DNA of 63,801 bases from Microscillaceae bacterium (GCA_003483885.1 DMXI01000336.1:1-63801), one strand, 5' to 3'. Shown: positions 17,693 to 27,214, counted from the first letter of the stretch. Translations and numbers: made by a program. Notes: generated by a model from the sequence alone, not told the origin.

Positions 17693-18580
17693 ATGACGTA
17701 TTATTCTATAAAAGATTTGGAGCATTTGTCGGGTATAAAAGCACACACTTTACGTATTTGGGAGCAGCGCTACAACCTGGTACAACCCAAACGTACTGAT
17801 ACCAATATCCGATATTACAACGACGACGATTTGAAGCTTATTCTCAATGTTTCTCTTTTGAAGGAACATGGGTTTAAAATATCAGCAATTGCTAAAATGA
17901 ATGGTGAAGAAATGATACAAGAGGTACTTTCTATCACCCAAAAAAGCGATCGTTTTACCGATCAAATTCAGGGACTCACCCTGGCAATGATTGACTTGGA
18001 CGAAGAGCGTTTTGAGAAAATAATTTCTACCAGTACTTTACAATCAGGGTTTGAAAAAACCATGGTAAATGTAATCTATCCTTTTTTGGTAAAAATAGGC
18101 GCCTTGTGGCAAGCAGGGTCTATCAACGTAGCTCAAGAACATTTCATTTCAAACCTTATACGCCAAAAAACAGTTGTGGCCATTGATGGCCAGATCAATA
18201 ATTACGAAGCAAACGCAAAGAAATATCTATTGTTTTTGCCAGAAAACGAAAATCACGAATTGGGATTATTGTTTGCCAATTATTTGATCAGAGCACGTGG
18301 ACAAAAGGCTATTTATTTAGGTACAAGTTTACCTTATAAAGATTTGATAAAAACTCAAAGCTTGTATCAGCCTGATTATGTCATCAGTATCTTTACTTCT
18401 TATCCTGGTAAGAAGGATGTGCAACAGTATATTGATAAATTATCTAATGATTTTGCTGATAAGATTGTTTTGTTGAGTGGTTCACAAATTATCGCGCAAC
18501 CTATCAACATTCCAGATAATGTATTTGTATTCAAAAAGATGAGCGACTTGATAGATTTTATTGAGGAGTATTCATCATAA
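17693..18580 (+). CDS. MerR-family regulator with B12-binding domain (CarH/LitR-like)
   Basis: 295 residues with the three-part architecture of the adenosylcobalamin light-sensing repressors. A MerR winged helix occupies 1-70 (YSIKDLEHLSGIKAHTLRIWEQRY), a helical cap ~85-165 and a Rossmann-type B12 domain ~170-290. The cap keeps the W-x9-EH motif (Trp139, Glu149, His150) that marks photosensory CarH proteins, and the B12 domain keeps the ExHxxG motif with His188 as lower cobalt ligand. It is therefore likely able to bind B12 and respond to light. The usual neighbours (carotenoid genes) are absent in this window. A terminator follows 60 nt after the stop. Confidence 0.88.
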   Translation: MTYYSIKDLEHLSGIKAHTLRIWEQRYNLVQPKRTDTNIRYYNDDDLKLILNVSLLKEHGFKISAIAKMNGEEMIQEVLSITQKSDRFTDQIQGLTLAMIDLDEERFEKIISTSTLQSGFEKTMVNVIYPFLVKIGALWQAGSINVAQEHFISNLIRQKTVVAIDGQINNYEANAKKYLLFLPENENHELGLLFANYLIRARGQKAIYLGTSLPYKDLIKTQSLYQPDYVISIFTSYPGKKDVQQYIDKLSNDFADKIVLLSGSQIIAQPINIPDNVFVFKKMSDLIDFIEEYSS

Positions 18581-18640
18581 AATACCAAATATTTTATGAT
18601 TCATTGTTTTTAAAAACTTGCAATAAAAGTATGTTTAAAT

Positions 18641-18674
18641 AAAAAAAGGAGAGTTTTGCAACCCTCCTTTTTTT
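18641..18674. terminator. Bidirectional terminator
   Basis: Seven A and GGAG (18641-18651) pair with CTCC and seven T (18664-18674), between the convergent MerR-B12 gene and the unknown gene at 18676. Confidence 0.85.
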
Positions 18675-18675
18675 A

Positions 18676-19329
18676 TTATAAATCCAATACTGGTTGTGGG
18701 GGTAGTCCCACTTTGGCTCCATAAGGGGTAGCGCATAACGCTCCTTTCCCTATATTTTTTAATACCGTGTCAGGGTTTACACACACCTGTTCTAACACTT
18801 CGTATACCACATCATCCCATAATACCGATTTGCCAGCAGAGGCTTGCTCAATTAATTCGGTCTCTTTCTCAAAAATAGGAGTTCCTTGTACAGTCAATGT
18901 TCCATCATTCCATTCCAGATGTCTTTGTACTACTCCATTATCGGCCCACATCCATTCGAACCTATCTTCGCGAGGTTGAGAGGTAAAATAACCAATAGAC
19001 CCATATAGTTTGCTCAGGTTTTGAGAAAATGAACGCACAACTGTTTGTCGTTCCTGATTGGTTAAAATAGGGTGCTCAAGATCTTGCACAAATATCCCCT
19101 CTCCAAATACAAATATCCACCCATCAATAGGCACACTTACATAAGCTCGGGTAAGCGCACTATCTGGTGTTTGTCGCCTATCCCAATAGTCAGATAAAAT
19201 CGTACAAACGCCCGTATTCCAATACAATGGGTTAGGGTCTGATAGTTGCAAAGTTTCCAACACATCTTCAACCGAGTCGTGTTTGATGGTGAGCCAACTT
19301 ATATCGCTTGGTAATAACAAATTTGCCAT
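18676..19329 (-). CDS. Protein of unknown function
   Basis: 217 residues from the ATG at 19329 (a TTG two codons upstream is less likely). Soluble, acidic, rich in Trp; no signal peptide, membrane helix or recognised motif. The middle part has alternating beta-like segments (AYVSVPIDGWIFVFGEGIF, FEWMWADNGVVQRHLEWNDG), and the end is Cys- and Pro-containing. A single-gene unit ended by the shared hairpin at 18641-18674. No function proposed. Confidence 0.7.
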   Translation of the reverse strand: MANLLLPSDISWLTIKHDSVEDVLETLQLSDPNPLYWNTGVCTILSDYWDRRQTPDSALTRAYVSVPIDGWIFVFGEGIFVQDLEHPILTNQERQTVVRSFSQNLSKLYGSIGYFTSQPREDRFEWMWADNGVVQRHLEWNDGTLTVQGTPIFEKETELIEQASAGKSVLWDDVVYEVLEQVCVNPDTVLKNIGKGALCATPYGAKVGLPPQPVLDL

Positions 19330-19623
19330 AATCAATAAAGGTAAGTGTTGATGGAAGTTAAAACAAACATAGGGGGATCGTTATCCAAAAATACACATTT
19401 CGGGTATAGTAGCCAAAATGTTGGTTTGGTAAACTCATGTTTTACCCACCTATTCAATATCTATGTTGAGATACCTATTTTTTTAAAGGATGTTTATTAC
19501 CAAGAATATATGATTAATCAATTCACCTAAATTATACAATTACAATTATTCGTAACACACTAATAGATAGTATATTAGTAACTAAATCAAACAATTAAAT
19601 AACTGTAAAGTACAATAACTTTA

Positions 19624-21870
19624 CTATATCACTACTTCATTGTCTTTCTGATTGGCCTTGTAAATAATAGATAAAAAGTTTTCGGTAAATTCTATGGCAT
19701 CTTCCATTTCTATGCGGTTCATCAAGGCTTTGTCTTTATAGATCAAGATATTGTTATTGCGGCTTTCCATATTAAAGCCTTGATTTCTCTCCAAAAATGT
19801 GATCAACTCATCATTGAATAGTTCTCTAATCTCTGACTCTTTCTCCCCCTTAAGCAAATAAGCTTCAGAAAACCCAGGATATTCATCAAAATCAATATCG
19901 CTATAGCCCACACTTTGGATAAGTTTGGCTAGGAGACTTTCTCGCCCCAGGGTAAAGTCTGGTACATAAGCTTCTACTCCATATACAATCAATACCGACA
20001 TCTTATGGCTTTGCTCGCTCATACGGATACCCTTGGATAAAAAGATATCAGAGAACTCAATCCGGGTTACCCCAAAAAACTTAGCGAAGGTGTTTTCGCT
20101 GTATTTGATTTCGTAACCTAGAGCAAAATGAAACCCCTGGAGTTTTACTCCATCAAAAGTAATGTTTGGTTTGAAACGGGCATTATTGATTGCGGCTACT
20201 CCTTGGACATCTATCTGACGTTCATCCAAGGATCCTTGTTGCCCTAAGTTTAGCTTTCGGCTTTTATCTATAATTTTTTTCCTTAACAGTTTACGGGTGG
20301 CCAATGGATGAGACGAAACTGCTTGGTGTTGTTCTAATCCATTCAATTCTATTTTTCCATTTTGGATACTGTAGGTATAAGCAAAAAAGTAGATGTCCTC
20401 CATAAATCCATAGTCAATCACCTTGGCTTTTGAGAAGTCAATAATCAGGTAATGTCCTTCGGGAATATCACGTAAGTGTTTTCTAAGGCTAGGGTAATTG
20501 GAGGCCAATGCTGCATTTTCTACATGAACCCTTATCTTTCGTTTTTTCTGGGTAGTAGTTACTTTAATCCGAAACAACGACGATGGAGTAGCTCCTAGCA
20601 ATTGATATACAATGAGGGTGGTTAATACCCCTACCAATACTCCCCACAATACTCCTAAAAGAATGGTACCCAGCAATGAAAGAGCATAAATAATTAATTG
20701 TTCATTGCCTACTTGTTTCAAGTCTTTGATAAGTTTGGGAGAGTTGAGGCGATACGCTGCATAAATCACAATGGCGGCTAGTGCAGGTTTGGGTATAAAC
20801 TTGAACAAAGGAAAGGTAATCAACGCAAATACTACCAGAAATAGACTTTGAAAGAAATTTGACCAGCGCGTCTTGGCTCCATTATTTACATTTTTTGAGC
20901 TTCGATCCATTGTAGCCATCATAGGCAAACCTCCTAAAAAACCACTAATCACATTACCCACACCAACGGCAATAACCTCTCGATTAGAACTGGAACGACG
21001 ACGATACAAATCTACCGCATCAATCGTTTTTACGTTTACCACGGTTTCCAGGGTGCTAATGATTAAGATAATAAAGGTGATCTCGAGGCTTTTCCAGATA
21101 TAAAACTTTGAGAAATTAGGCAATTCAAATAAGGCAACCGAGTAATTGCTCCGTGCAACCAGGAGTTGATTCGCTGATTTATGAAATCCAAAATAGAAAG
21201 TCATCATGACCCCAAAGAGTAACACTACTACAGCAGATGGCAATATTTTGGGCGATTTGATAGAGGAAAACACAAACATAAAAAACAAGCTCACAAACCC
21301 TACAAATGCCGCATTTTTGTTGACGAGGTTGCTTCTAAAAATATCTATGGTGTTGGGTATTTCTAAAATAAACCCCAATGAATCTACTGACTCAGGGGTA
21401 ACTCCTACCAAGAAGTGAATCTGACGAATGATAATCATCAAACCAACCCCTCCCATTACGCCAAATACCAAAGCATCAGGAATCATTCCTCGCCAATTAC
21501 CAATTCTGAGTACTCCTAAAATAATTTGTATGGCGCCTGCCATAATAATGGCTACCAATGTATGCTGATATCCTGTAATGGCAAAGCCGCTTCCCAGGGT
21601 TTGTACACCAAAGGCAAGTATTGCTACAAACCCAGTCGCTGGCCCTTTGATGGATAGTGGTGAGCCACTTAAGAAAGTAACGACGAAGCCCGCTACTGCT
21701 GCTGAAATAATTCCTGACCAAATAGGAAAGTTACTGGCAAAAGCAGTACTTAAACAAAAAGGCAGTGCCAACATAAACACCAGGAATCCAGCAAACAAGT
21801 CTAAGCGCCAGTTTTGACGTAAACCTGATAAGCCATCTTTTGGAAGCTCTAATGTACCTTGTTCTATCAT
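19624..21870 (-). CDS. SulP-family anion transporter with STAS and extra C-terminal region
   Basis: 748 residues. Residues ~20-425 are the 12-14-helix SulP transport domain (DLFAGFLVFMLALPFCLSTAFAS, SGSPLSIKGPATGF, PTSSLF-type end). A STAS domain follows at ~440-530 (YLIIDFSKAKVIDYGFMEDI). About 215 further residues form a soluble region not found in ordinary SulP proteins. Substrates in the family include sulfate, bicarbonate and other anions; a carbonic anhydrase fusion is known in some relatives, but I cannot recognise one here. No neighbouring gene gives a hint. Confidence 0.85.
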   Translation of the reverse strand: MIEQGTLELPKDGLSGLRQNWRLDLFAGFLVFMLALPFCLSTAFASNFPIWSGIISAAVAGFVVTFLSGSPLSIKGPATGFVAILAFGVQTLGSGFAITGYQHTLVAIIMAGAIQIILGVLRIGNWRGMIPDALVFGVMGGVGLMIIIRQIHFLVGVTPESVDSLGFILEIPNTIDIFRSNLVNKNAAFVGFVSLFFMFVFSSIKSPKILPSAVVVLLFGVMMTFYFGFHKSANQLLVARSNYSVALFELPNFSKFYIWKSLEITFIILIISTLETVVNVKTIDAVDLYRRRSSSNREVIAVGVGNVISGFLGGLPMMATMDRSSKNVNNGAKTRWSNFFQSLFLVVFALITFPLFKFIPKPALAAIVIYAAYRLNSPKLIKDLKQVGNEQLIIYALSLLGTILLGVLWGVLVGVLTTLIVYQLLGATPSSLFRIKVTTTQKKRKIRVHVENAALASNYPSLRKHLRDIPEGHYLIIDFSKAKVIDYGFMEDIYFFAYTYSIQNGKIELNGLEQHQAVSSHPLATRKLLRKKIIDKSRKLNLGQQGSLDERQIDVQGVAAINNARFKPNITFDGVKLQGFHFALGYEIKYSENTFAKFFGVTRIEFSDIFLSKGIRMSEQSHKMSVLIVYGVEAYVPDFTLGRESLLAKLIQSVGYSDIDFDEYPGFSEAYLLKGEKESEIRELFNDELITFLERNQGFNMESRNNNILIYKDKALMNRIEMEDAIEFTENFLSIIYKANQKDNEVVI

Positions 21871-22083
21871 GCGTATCTATCTGCTTAAAGTCTTATGATC
21901 CTCTTATAGTAATGCTAAGTATTCAATAAGTTTGAAAATACCTATTTATTAATTTAAATATCAAAAAAGTTGCCTTTCTTTTCAATTTTGAAAAAAGGAC
22001 GGAATAAGTTTTTTCCTATTTCCCTTCAATCACGGTTACTTACCTCTATTAATTTTTATCTTGCGTTTTTATTGTTTAAATAT

Positions 22084-22929
22084 ATGATATTAATTGCAGA
22101 TAGTGGGTCTACCAAGACAGATTGGCGTCTGATTGCTGATGATCAAAAAATAACCCAAGCCCAAAGTTTAGGGTTTAATCCAAATTACGAGTCAGGGGAG
22201 TTTATTAAAAGCGTACAGGCCCAGGTATTGCCTAAAATATCTTCTCCCGCGAAAGAGATTCATTTTTATGGGGCGGGTATCTCTACTAATAAGAACCATA
22301 CCATTACCAAAGAAGTCCTCCACACTTTATTTCCAGAAGCTACCATTTTTGCCAATCATGATGTGTTGGCTGCTGCTCGGGCATTATGTGGACATGATCC
22401 TGGCATTGCTTGTATTTTGGGCACAGGTTCTAATGCTTGTCTTTATGATGGAGTAAAAACTACGAGTCGTGAAACGAACCTGGGATATATTATGGGAGAT
22501 GAAGGCAGTGGCTATCATTTAGGTAAGTCTCTTGTCACTGCGTACATTCACCAAGAGTTGCCCGATGAGTTGATGCGGCGATTTGCCAAAAGGTATCCCC
22601 AAGTCAACCGGGTAAATTTATTAGAGCACCTTTATCACCAACCCTACCCTAACCGTTATCTGGCAGGGTTTACTAAGTTCCTGTTTGATTATCGTCAGCA
22701 ACCTGTGATCTACCGAATGGTATATGAGTGTTTTAGTATTTTCTTTGATCGTTATGTAACCAGATTAGACAACAACCAATCACACTCAGTTCACTTTGTG
22801 GGTTCGGTAGCATTTTATTTTAGTGATATTTTGCGTCAGGTAGCCAATGACAAAAATCATCGTGCTGGCAATATACTCGAAACCCCTATTGCGGGCCTTA
22901 CTCTATTTCACCAACAACAACTTCAATAA
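22084..22929 (+). CDS. BadF/BadG/BcrA/BcrD-type ATPase, probable amino-sugar kinase
   Basis: 281 residues from the ATG at 22084; the open frame extends 38 codons upstream, but the canonical first strand ILIADSGSTKTDW starts only here. Phosphate 1 (DSGSTKTDW), phosphate 2 (CILGTGSNAC) and the GDEGSGYHLG segment of the ASKHA kinase fold are clear. Family members phosphorylate N-acetylglucosamine or related sugars. murQ starts 13 nt after its stop, so a role in N-acetylmuramate/glucosamine salvage is likely. The sugar specificity is inferred from that pairing. Confidence 0.85.
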   Translation: MILIADSGSTKTDWRLIADDQKITQAQSLGFNPNYESGEFIKSVQAQVLPKISSPAKEIHFYGAGISTNKNHTITKEVLHTLFPEATIFANHDVLAAARALCGHDPGIACILGTGSNACLYDGVKTTSRETNLGYIMGDEGSGYHLGKSLVTAYIHQELPDELMRRFAKRYPQVNRVNLLEHLYHQPYPNRYLAGFTKFLFDYRQQPVIYRMVYECFSIFFDRYVTRLDNNQSHSVHFVGSVAFYFSDILRQVANDKNHRAGNILETPIAGLTLFHQQQLQ

Positions 22930-22942
22930 TTCGTTAGCTGAT

Positions 22943-23761
22943 ATGGAAAAACCAATCAAGCCTGTTACTGAGTCATCTTCTAAATATGAACATCTGGAAC
23001 AGATGTCGGTAAAAGAATTACTGACGAATATCAACCGTGAAGATCACACTGTTCCACAAGCTATTGCCCAATGTATACCTACGATAGAACAACTCGTGAT
23101 AGAAATCGTAAAACGTATGCAACAAGGTGGCCGATTATTTTATATAGGGGCTGGTACTAGTGGTCGTTTAGGAGTTGTGGACGCTTCTGAATGCCCTCCT
23201 ACTTTTGGGGTTCCCCATGACTGGGTCATTGGGCTTATTGCTGGAGGCGATGGTGCCATTAGAAAAGCGGTAGAGTTTGCCGAAGATGATGCCACACAAG
23301 CCTGGAAAGATTTACAAGCGTATAACATCACCACCCAAGATGTCGTCATCGGAATTGCAGCTTCTGGGCGTACACCTTATGTGATTGGTGGAGTGAGTGA
23401 GGCGCGCAAACAAGGGTTGTTGACTGGATGTATTACTTGCAATGAAAAAACCGCATTGGCTAAAGCAGTAGAGTTTCCGATTGAAGTAATTGTAGGGCCA
23501 GAGTTTGTAACGGGAAGTACTCGTATGAAAGCAGGGACCGCACAAAAACTGGTATTAAATATGATCTCTACTTCGGTAATGATCCAACTGGGGAGAGTCA
23601 AAGGAAACAAAATGGTGGATATGCAACTCTCTAATACCAAACTGGTAGAACGTGGTACTTATATGGTCATGGAAGCTTTAGATATAGAATATCAGGAAGC
23701 CGAAAAACTATTAAAACAGTTTGGAAACGTAAGGAAAGTATTAGATCATTTTAACAAGTAA
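22943..23761 (+). CDS. murQ: N-acetylmuramic acid 6-phosphate etherase
   Basis: 272 residues from the ATG at 22943; an upstream in-frame start at 22847 would overlap the kinase and adds no conserved sequence. It cleaves the lactyl ether of MurNAc-6-phosphate to give GlcNAc-6-phosphate in peptidoglycan recycling. The SIS-fold landmarks are present: YIGAGTSGRLGVVDASE near residue 70, GIAASGRTPYV, and the family signature GPEFVTGSTRMKAGTAQK. It forms a two-gene unit with the sugar kinase upstream. Confidence 0.95.
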   Translation: MEKPIKPVTESSSKYEHLEQMSVKELLTNINREDHTVPQAIAQCIPTIEQLVIEIVKRMQQGGRLFYIGAGTSGRLGVVDASECPPTFGVPHDWVIGLIAGGDGAIRKAVEFAEDDATQAWKDLQAYNITTQDVVIGIAASGRTPYVIGGVSEARKQGLLTGCITCNEKTALAKAVEFPIEVIVGPEFVTGSTRMKAGTAQKLVLNMISTSVMIQLGRVKGNKMVDMQLSNTKLVERGTYMVMEALDIEYQEAEKLLKQFGNVRKVLDHFNK

Positions 23762-23878
23762 TCACTGCCTTTCTTCAACCAGCCCTCCTTTATCTGATAT
23801 CCATTTATTGCAAACCTACGTACCTTGAGTTAATCAATACCTAACAATATAGATATCACTACCTAAACAAAGAAGTAT

Positions 23879-25039
23879 ATGAAAACCTGTATCTCTTCTT
23901 ATCTTATCAAAAAAATACCCCTGTACATTACCTTCTGTCTGGGACTTTGTATCAGTATTCCCTCTGTTGCCCAATCCGATGTAACAAAGATAGTCAATAT
24001 TGCTCAAGCAGATTTCACCAAATTGATGGAAGCCTATTATACTCCATTTGGCAAGGCCTTTGGCACTTCATTAAACAATGGTTGGTATAATACTGCTGAA
24101 CCTTTACGTCCCTGGAAATTTGATATTCGTATTTTAGCTTCAGCCTCCTTGGTGCCCAATGTAGATCAAACAATTGATCTAAACAGTTTGGGGTTGAGCG
24201 ATCGCGTAGTGATAGATCCAAACAATTCTGTTACTGCAAGTTTGTTTAGTGCTAACAAGGGAGTACCTGTGCAGTATTTTCCAGAAGGAGTAAATAATAC
24301 TACGGGCGCTAGTGCCTCTCTTACCTTACCCGATGGCTTTGGGTTAAACATCCTTCCGGTCCCGCTCATTCAGTTTAACCTAGGGTTACCCAAAGGTACT
24401 GAGCTTTCGGTACGTTTTTTACCGGCAATTCCTATTGAGACTGATGAAGGTGCCATTGAGTCAGATGATAATCGATTTAGAGCTGGTATCTGGGGAGTAG
24501 GCATTAAACACGATTTTCAACAATGGATTCCTGGCTTTAACCTCTGGCCCATCAAGTTTGCCGTAGCTATGGGATATACACGTACGAAGATAAATCTCAA
24601 TTCCAGCCTGGCACCTACTGATGCCAATTTGGTAATTGAAGGTACCTCTACCTCTCCAGATTTAAGTGCTTATAATAATCAGGATTTAGAACTCAAGGCC
24701 AACTCTTTTTATTTTGGTCTGTTGTTTTCCCGCAAGTTTCCCTTGCTTACTTTTTATGGAGGTGCTCGGGTAGAATCATCCAATAGTAGTTTTGCTATAT
24801 TGGGTACTTATCCAGTAACAATTGAAGATACTGACACCAATAGTAGTACGTTTGGTCAACAAGTAGTTAGAGAAATTACAGACCCATTTAGTATTAGCCG
24901 TTCTTTTGGTCAAGTAAGTTTTAATGTAGGGATGCGCCTCAAGGTAGGGATCTTCAGTTTGTTTGTAGACTATTCTCAAGGAACTCAACAATATCAAAAT
25001 ATAACTGCTGGTTTTGGTTTTGGAATTTTCGATAATTAG
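23879..25039 (+). CDS. Secreted/outer-membrane protein of the DUF6588 type
   Basis: 386 residues with a cleavable signal peptide (IPLYITFCLGLCISIPSVAQS, cut near residue 32). The mature part starts with a short helix (FTKLMEAYYTPFGKAFGTSLNNGWYNTA) and continues as alternating amphipathic strands ending in a C-terminal Phe-rich strand, the look of an outer-membrane beta-barrel. I recall this pattern as DUF6588 in Bacteroidota; function unknown. A strong terminator follows 20 nt after the stop. Confidence 0.75.
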   Translation: MKTCISSYLIKKIPLYITFCLGLCISIPSVAQSDVTKIVNIAQADFTKLMEAYYTPFGKAFGTSLNNGWYNTAEPLRPWKFDIRILASASLVPNVDQTIDLNSLGLSDRVVIDPNNSVTASLFSANKGVPVQYFPEGVNNTTGASASLTLPDGFGLNILPVPLIQFNLGLPKGTELSVRFLPAIPIETDEGAIESDDNRFRAGIWGVGIKHDFQQWIPGFNLWPIKFAVAMGYTRTKINLNSSLAPTDANLVIEGTSTSPDLSAYNNQDLELKANSFYFGLLFSRKFPLLTFYGGARVESSNSSFAILGTYPVTIEDTDTNSSTFGQQVVREITDPFSISRSFGQVSFNVGMRLKVGIFSLFVDYSQGTQQYQNITAGFGFGIFDN

Positions 25040-25058
25040 AAACATTATTTTATACATC

Positions 25059-25099
25059 AAAAGAGCGACTCAATTCTAACCATTTGGGTCGCTCTTTTT
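25059..25099 (+). terminator. Terminator after the DUF6588-type gene
   Basis: AAAAGAGCGAC (25059-25069) pairs perfectly with GTCGCTCTTTT (25088-25098), followed by a T run. Confidence 0.87.
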
Positions 25100-25221
25100 G
25101 TTTTTAGTTATTACGAGATTGCCCCATTATCGGGGGTTTGTAAACCCCTGATTATTTCGTATTTTTATAATTAAAAGGGGCAACCAGAAAGCCACCTCAA
25201 CACTTACCAGAGAAAACAAAT

Positions 25222-25794
25222 ATGCACACAATAGAACCTTTTTATAATTGGGAAGGAGTATACCAGGCTTGTAATGACATCTACTCTCCTTTCTATGGAA
25301 GGCAATATAATATGGAGTACACCAACGACATCTATGGGTATTATATACACCCATTATGGGATTGGATTGGCTCTGAAACCTTGTATGTAAAAATACTTTT
25401 CACTGATTATAAATTACGCTTTGCAATCATTGAATTGTTTGGAGAATGGAATGATACTTTACACAACGATATCATGCATTTTAAACGTTGTGTGATTGAT
25501 AACCTGACAGGACACGGGATTAACCAGTTTGTATTGGTTGGAGAAAATGTGCTCAACTTTCATGGATCAGATGATTGTTATTATGAAGAGTGGTTTGAAG
25601 ATGTAGAAGAAGGTTGGATTGCCGCCATTAATTTTCGCGACTTTATCATGGAAGAATGGCAACAATACAATATAGATTCTTATATCAATTTTGGAGGTTC
25701 ATTAGAGATTAACAATTGGCGCACTATGAAACCACAAATTCTCTATGCATTGGTAAACTCTCAAATCATTAAAAGAATTGGCGCTGCGTTTTAG
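25222..25794 (+). CDS. Protein of unknown function
   Basis: 190 residues, cytoplasmic, strongly acidic and aromatic (many Trp and Tyr, e.g. YYEEWFEDVEEGWIAAINF). No signal or membrane segment and no family recognised. Bracketed by its own upstream gap and a perfect terminator at 25818-25857, so it is a single-gene transcript. Confidence 0.7.
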   Translation: MHTIEPFYNWEGVYQACNDIYSPFYGRQYNMEYTNDIYGYYIHPLWDWIGSETLYVKILFTDYKLRFAIIELFGEWNDTLHNDIMHFKRCVIDNLTGHGINQFVLVGENVLNFHGSDDCYYEEWFEDVEEGWIAAINFRDFIMEEWQQYNIDSYINFGGSLEINNWRTMKPQILYALVNSQIIKRIGAAF

Positions 25795-25817
25795 AAAATG
25801 ATGGAGATATTCAGCAC

Positions 25818-25857
25818 AAAAAAAGCAATCACTCTCAAAAGGGTAATTGCTTTTTTT
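25818..25857 (+). terminator. Terminator
   Basis: AAAAAAAGCAAT (25818-25829) pairs with ATTGCTTTTTTT (25846-25857), 24 nt after the stop of the unknown 190-residue gene. Confidence 0.87.
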
Positions 25858-25869
25858 ATAATCCTCTTT

Positions 25870-25884
25870 TGGACATTTTGTCCA
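25870..25884. promoter_or_regulatory. TGGACA-ttt-TGTCCA palindrome (site 2 of 4)
   Basis: Perfect 6-bp arms around TTT, extended outward by CTTT...AAG with one mismatch. It lies 64 bp before the next gene start and is followed by CAAGTA. Confidence 0.5.
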
Positions 25885-25947
25885 CAAGTATTTCCCTCTA
25901 CCCTATGAGATACATTTTACCCTGTATACGTATTGAGGAAAAACAAA

Positions 25948-26634
25948 ATGATCATGCACATCAATCAAACTTTATCTATCACATTGGTGATCTTACTTTG
26001 CTGTTTATCTTTTGTAACAAAAGCCCAACAAAACGATATCATCTATCAACCCGCTGAAGACTTCTATCTTTCTGGTAGTTTAGAAAACTTGTATACCCAT
26101 CAAACCAATAGTTTTATCAGTTTAGGAATCAATGCAGAGTTATACATCGCAGAAGCCATCAGCCTCAGTTGGCAAATCAGTGTGGGGTTGCCCCTCCTCA
26201 ATCAAGGTGATAGATACGTCTATTTTAAAACATTTCCTGGGCTTTATTTAGGTCCTTACTTTGGAGCCAACCTCGCGGCTTTGGGAGCTGCACTTGATGA
26301 TGCAGAATTTTTAATTGTAGGGTTGATCTTTGGCAGTGCATTAGGCATTGCTATCCCCGAGAGTATTAACATTCATTTTGACCTTAGTAACAACCAAAAG
26401 TTAGCTTTTTACTTCTCGCCATTATTATTTGAATTTAACCGAAACTTTGGAGGAAACTATAATAACGAGGCAGCTGATTTTCTCCAGATTCCTCAAGGTA
26501 GTTATGAAGCAGGTCTCAAGTTTCACTTTTTCAATCAACACAACAACCGTCGCAACACCGCTTATATTGGGGTTCGCAATTCCTACAACTTACCCAATTG
26601 GGGCATTGTCACTGGACTCTTATTTTCCTTCTAA
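25948..26634 (+). CDS. Secreted or outer-membrane protein of unknown function
   Basis: 228 residues from the ATG at 25948; a TTG five codons earlier is open too. A GAGG eight bases upstream supports the ATG. The N-terminus is a signal peptide (hydrophobic core ITLVILLCCLSF, cut near KAQQND). The mature part alternates beta-like segments with Gly-rich turns and ends in Phe (GIVTGLLFSF), typical of small outer-membrane barrels. No family recognised. Confidence 0.72.
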   Translation: MIMHINQTLSITLVILLCCLSFVTKAQQNDIIYQPAEDFYLSGSLENLYTHQTNSFISLGINAELYIAEAISLSWQISVGLPLLNQGDRYVYFKTFPGLYLGPYFGANLAALGAALDDAEFLIVGLIFGSALGIAIPESINIHFDLSNNQKLAFYFSPLLFEFNRNFGGNYNNEAADFLQIPQGSYEAGLKFHFFNQHNNRRNTAYIGVRNSYNLPNWGIVTGLLFSF

Positions 26635-26641
26635 AAACTGT

Positions 26642-26668
26642 GGGGCTTGTCCTCACCCTACAAGCCCC
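26642..26668. terminator. Hairpin between convergent genes
   Basis: Perfect 9-bp stem GGGGCTTGT / ACAAGCCCC with a 9-nt loop. No T run follows directly, so termination is plausible but not certain. Confidence 0.5.
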
Positions 26669-26689
26669 TCCCTCCCTATATTTGTTTTT

Positions 26690-27214
26690 TTACTTATCTG
26701 ATGATTCGTCCATAAACCAACTCGCGTACTTAGGATAAGCCGAAGCAATGCGGGTAATCTCACTGGTGAGGTCTTTAGCTTCTTTGAGCATCTTCGCGGG
26801 ATTTCCTGCCCATACTGTCCCCGACTCTACCACGGCATTTTGTAATACAATGGCGCCCGCTCCTATGATAGAACCTGACTTAATAATGGCTCCATCCATG
26901 ACAATTGCCCCCATCCCTATCAATACATTGTCTTCTATAGTACAGCCATGCACTATTGCATTATGGGCAATAGATACATTGTTTCCAATAATAGTTTCAC
27001 TACGTTGATAGGTGGCATGCACTATTGCCCCATCTTGTACGTTTACTTGGTTACCTATTCTAATTGCACTTACATCTCCTCGCACTACACAGTTAAACCA
27101 AAAGGTACAATTATCTCCCGCCACAATATTTCCTACCAAGGTAGCATTTTCAGCCAGGAAACAATCCTTACCATATCGGGGGGTGAATCCTCTTACTGTC
27201 TTAATCAAAGCCAT
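26690..27214 (-). CDS. Gamma-carbonic anhydrase family protein (left-handed beta-helix)
   Basis: 174 residues with hexapeptide repeats through residues ~20-135 ([I/V]-G-x-x-x-x pattern, e.g. CTIEDNVLIGMGAIVMDGAII). The zinc-ligand histidines of the family are present at residues 66, 84 and 89 in the order DGAIVHA and SIAHNAIVHG. Relatives are YrdA/PaaY; some hydrate CO2 and others are inactive or act as thioesterase partners. Single gene; catalytic activity is not provable from sequence. Confidence 0.88.
   Translation of the reverse strand: MALIKTVRGFTPRYGKDCFLAENATLVGNIVAGDNCTFWFNCVVRGDVSAIRIGNQVNVQDGAIVHATYQRSETIIGNNVSIAHNAIVHGCTIEDNVLIGMGAIVMDGAIIKSGSIIGAGAIVLQNAVVESGTVWAGNPAKMLKEAKDLTSEITRIASAYPKYASWFMDESSDK

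Noticed and set aside
21970..22083. Longer N-terminus for the BadF-type kinase
   Set aside because: The 38 extra residues have no conserved pattern and the first phosphate motif is normally at the very start of the protein.
22847..22942. Upstream start for murQ
   Set aside because: It would overlap the kinase gene by 83 bp and adds residues not found in MurQ; ATG at 22943 fits the family.
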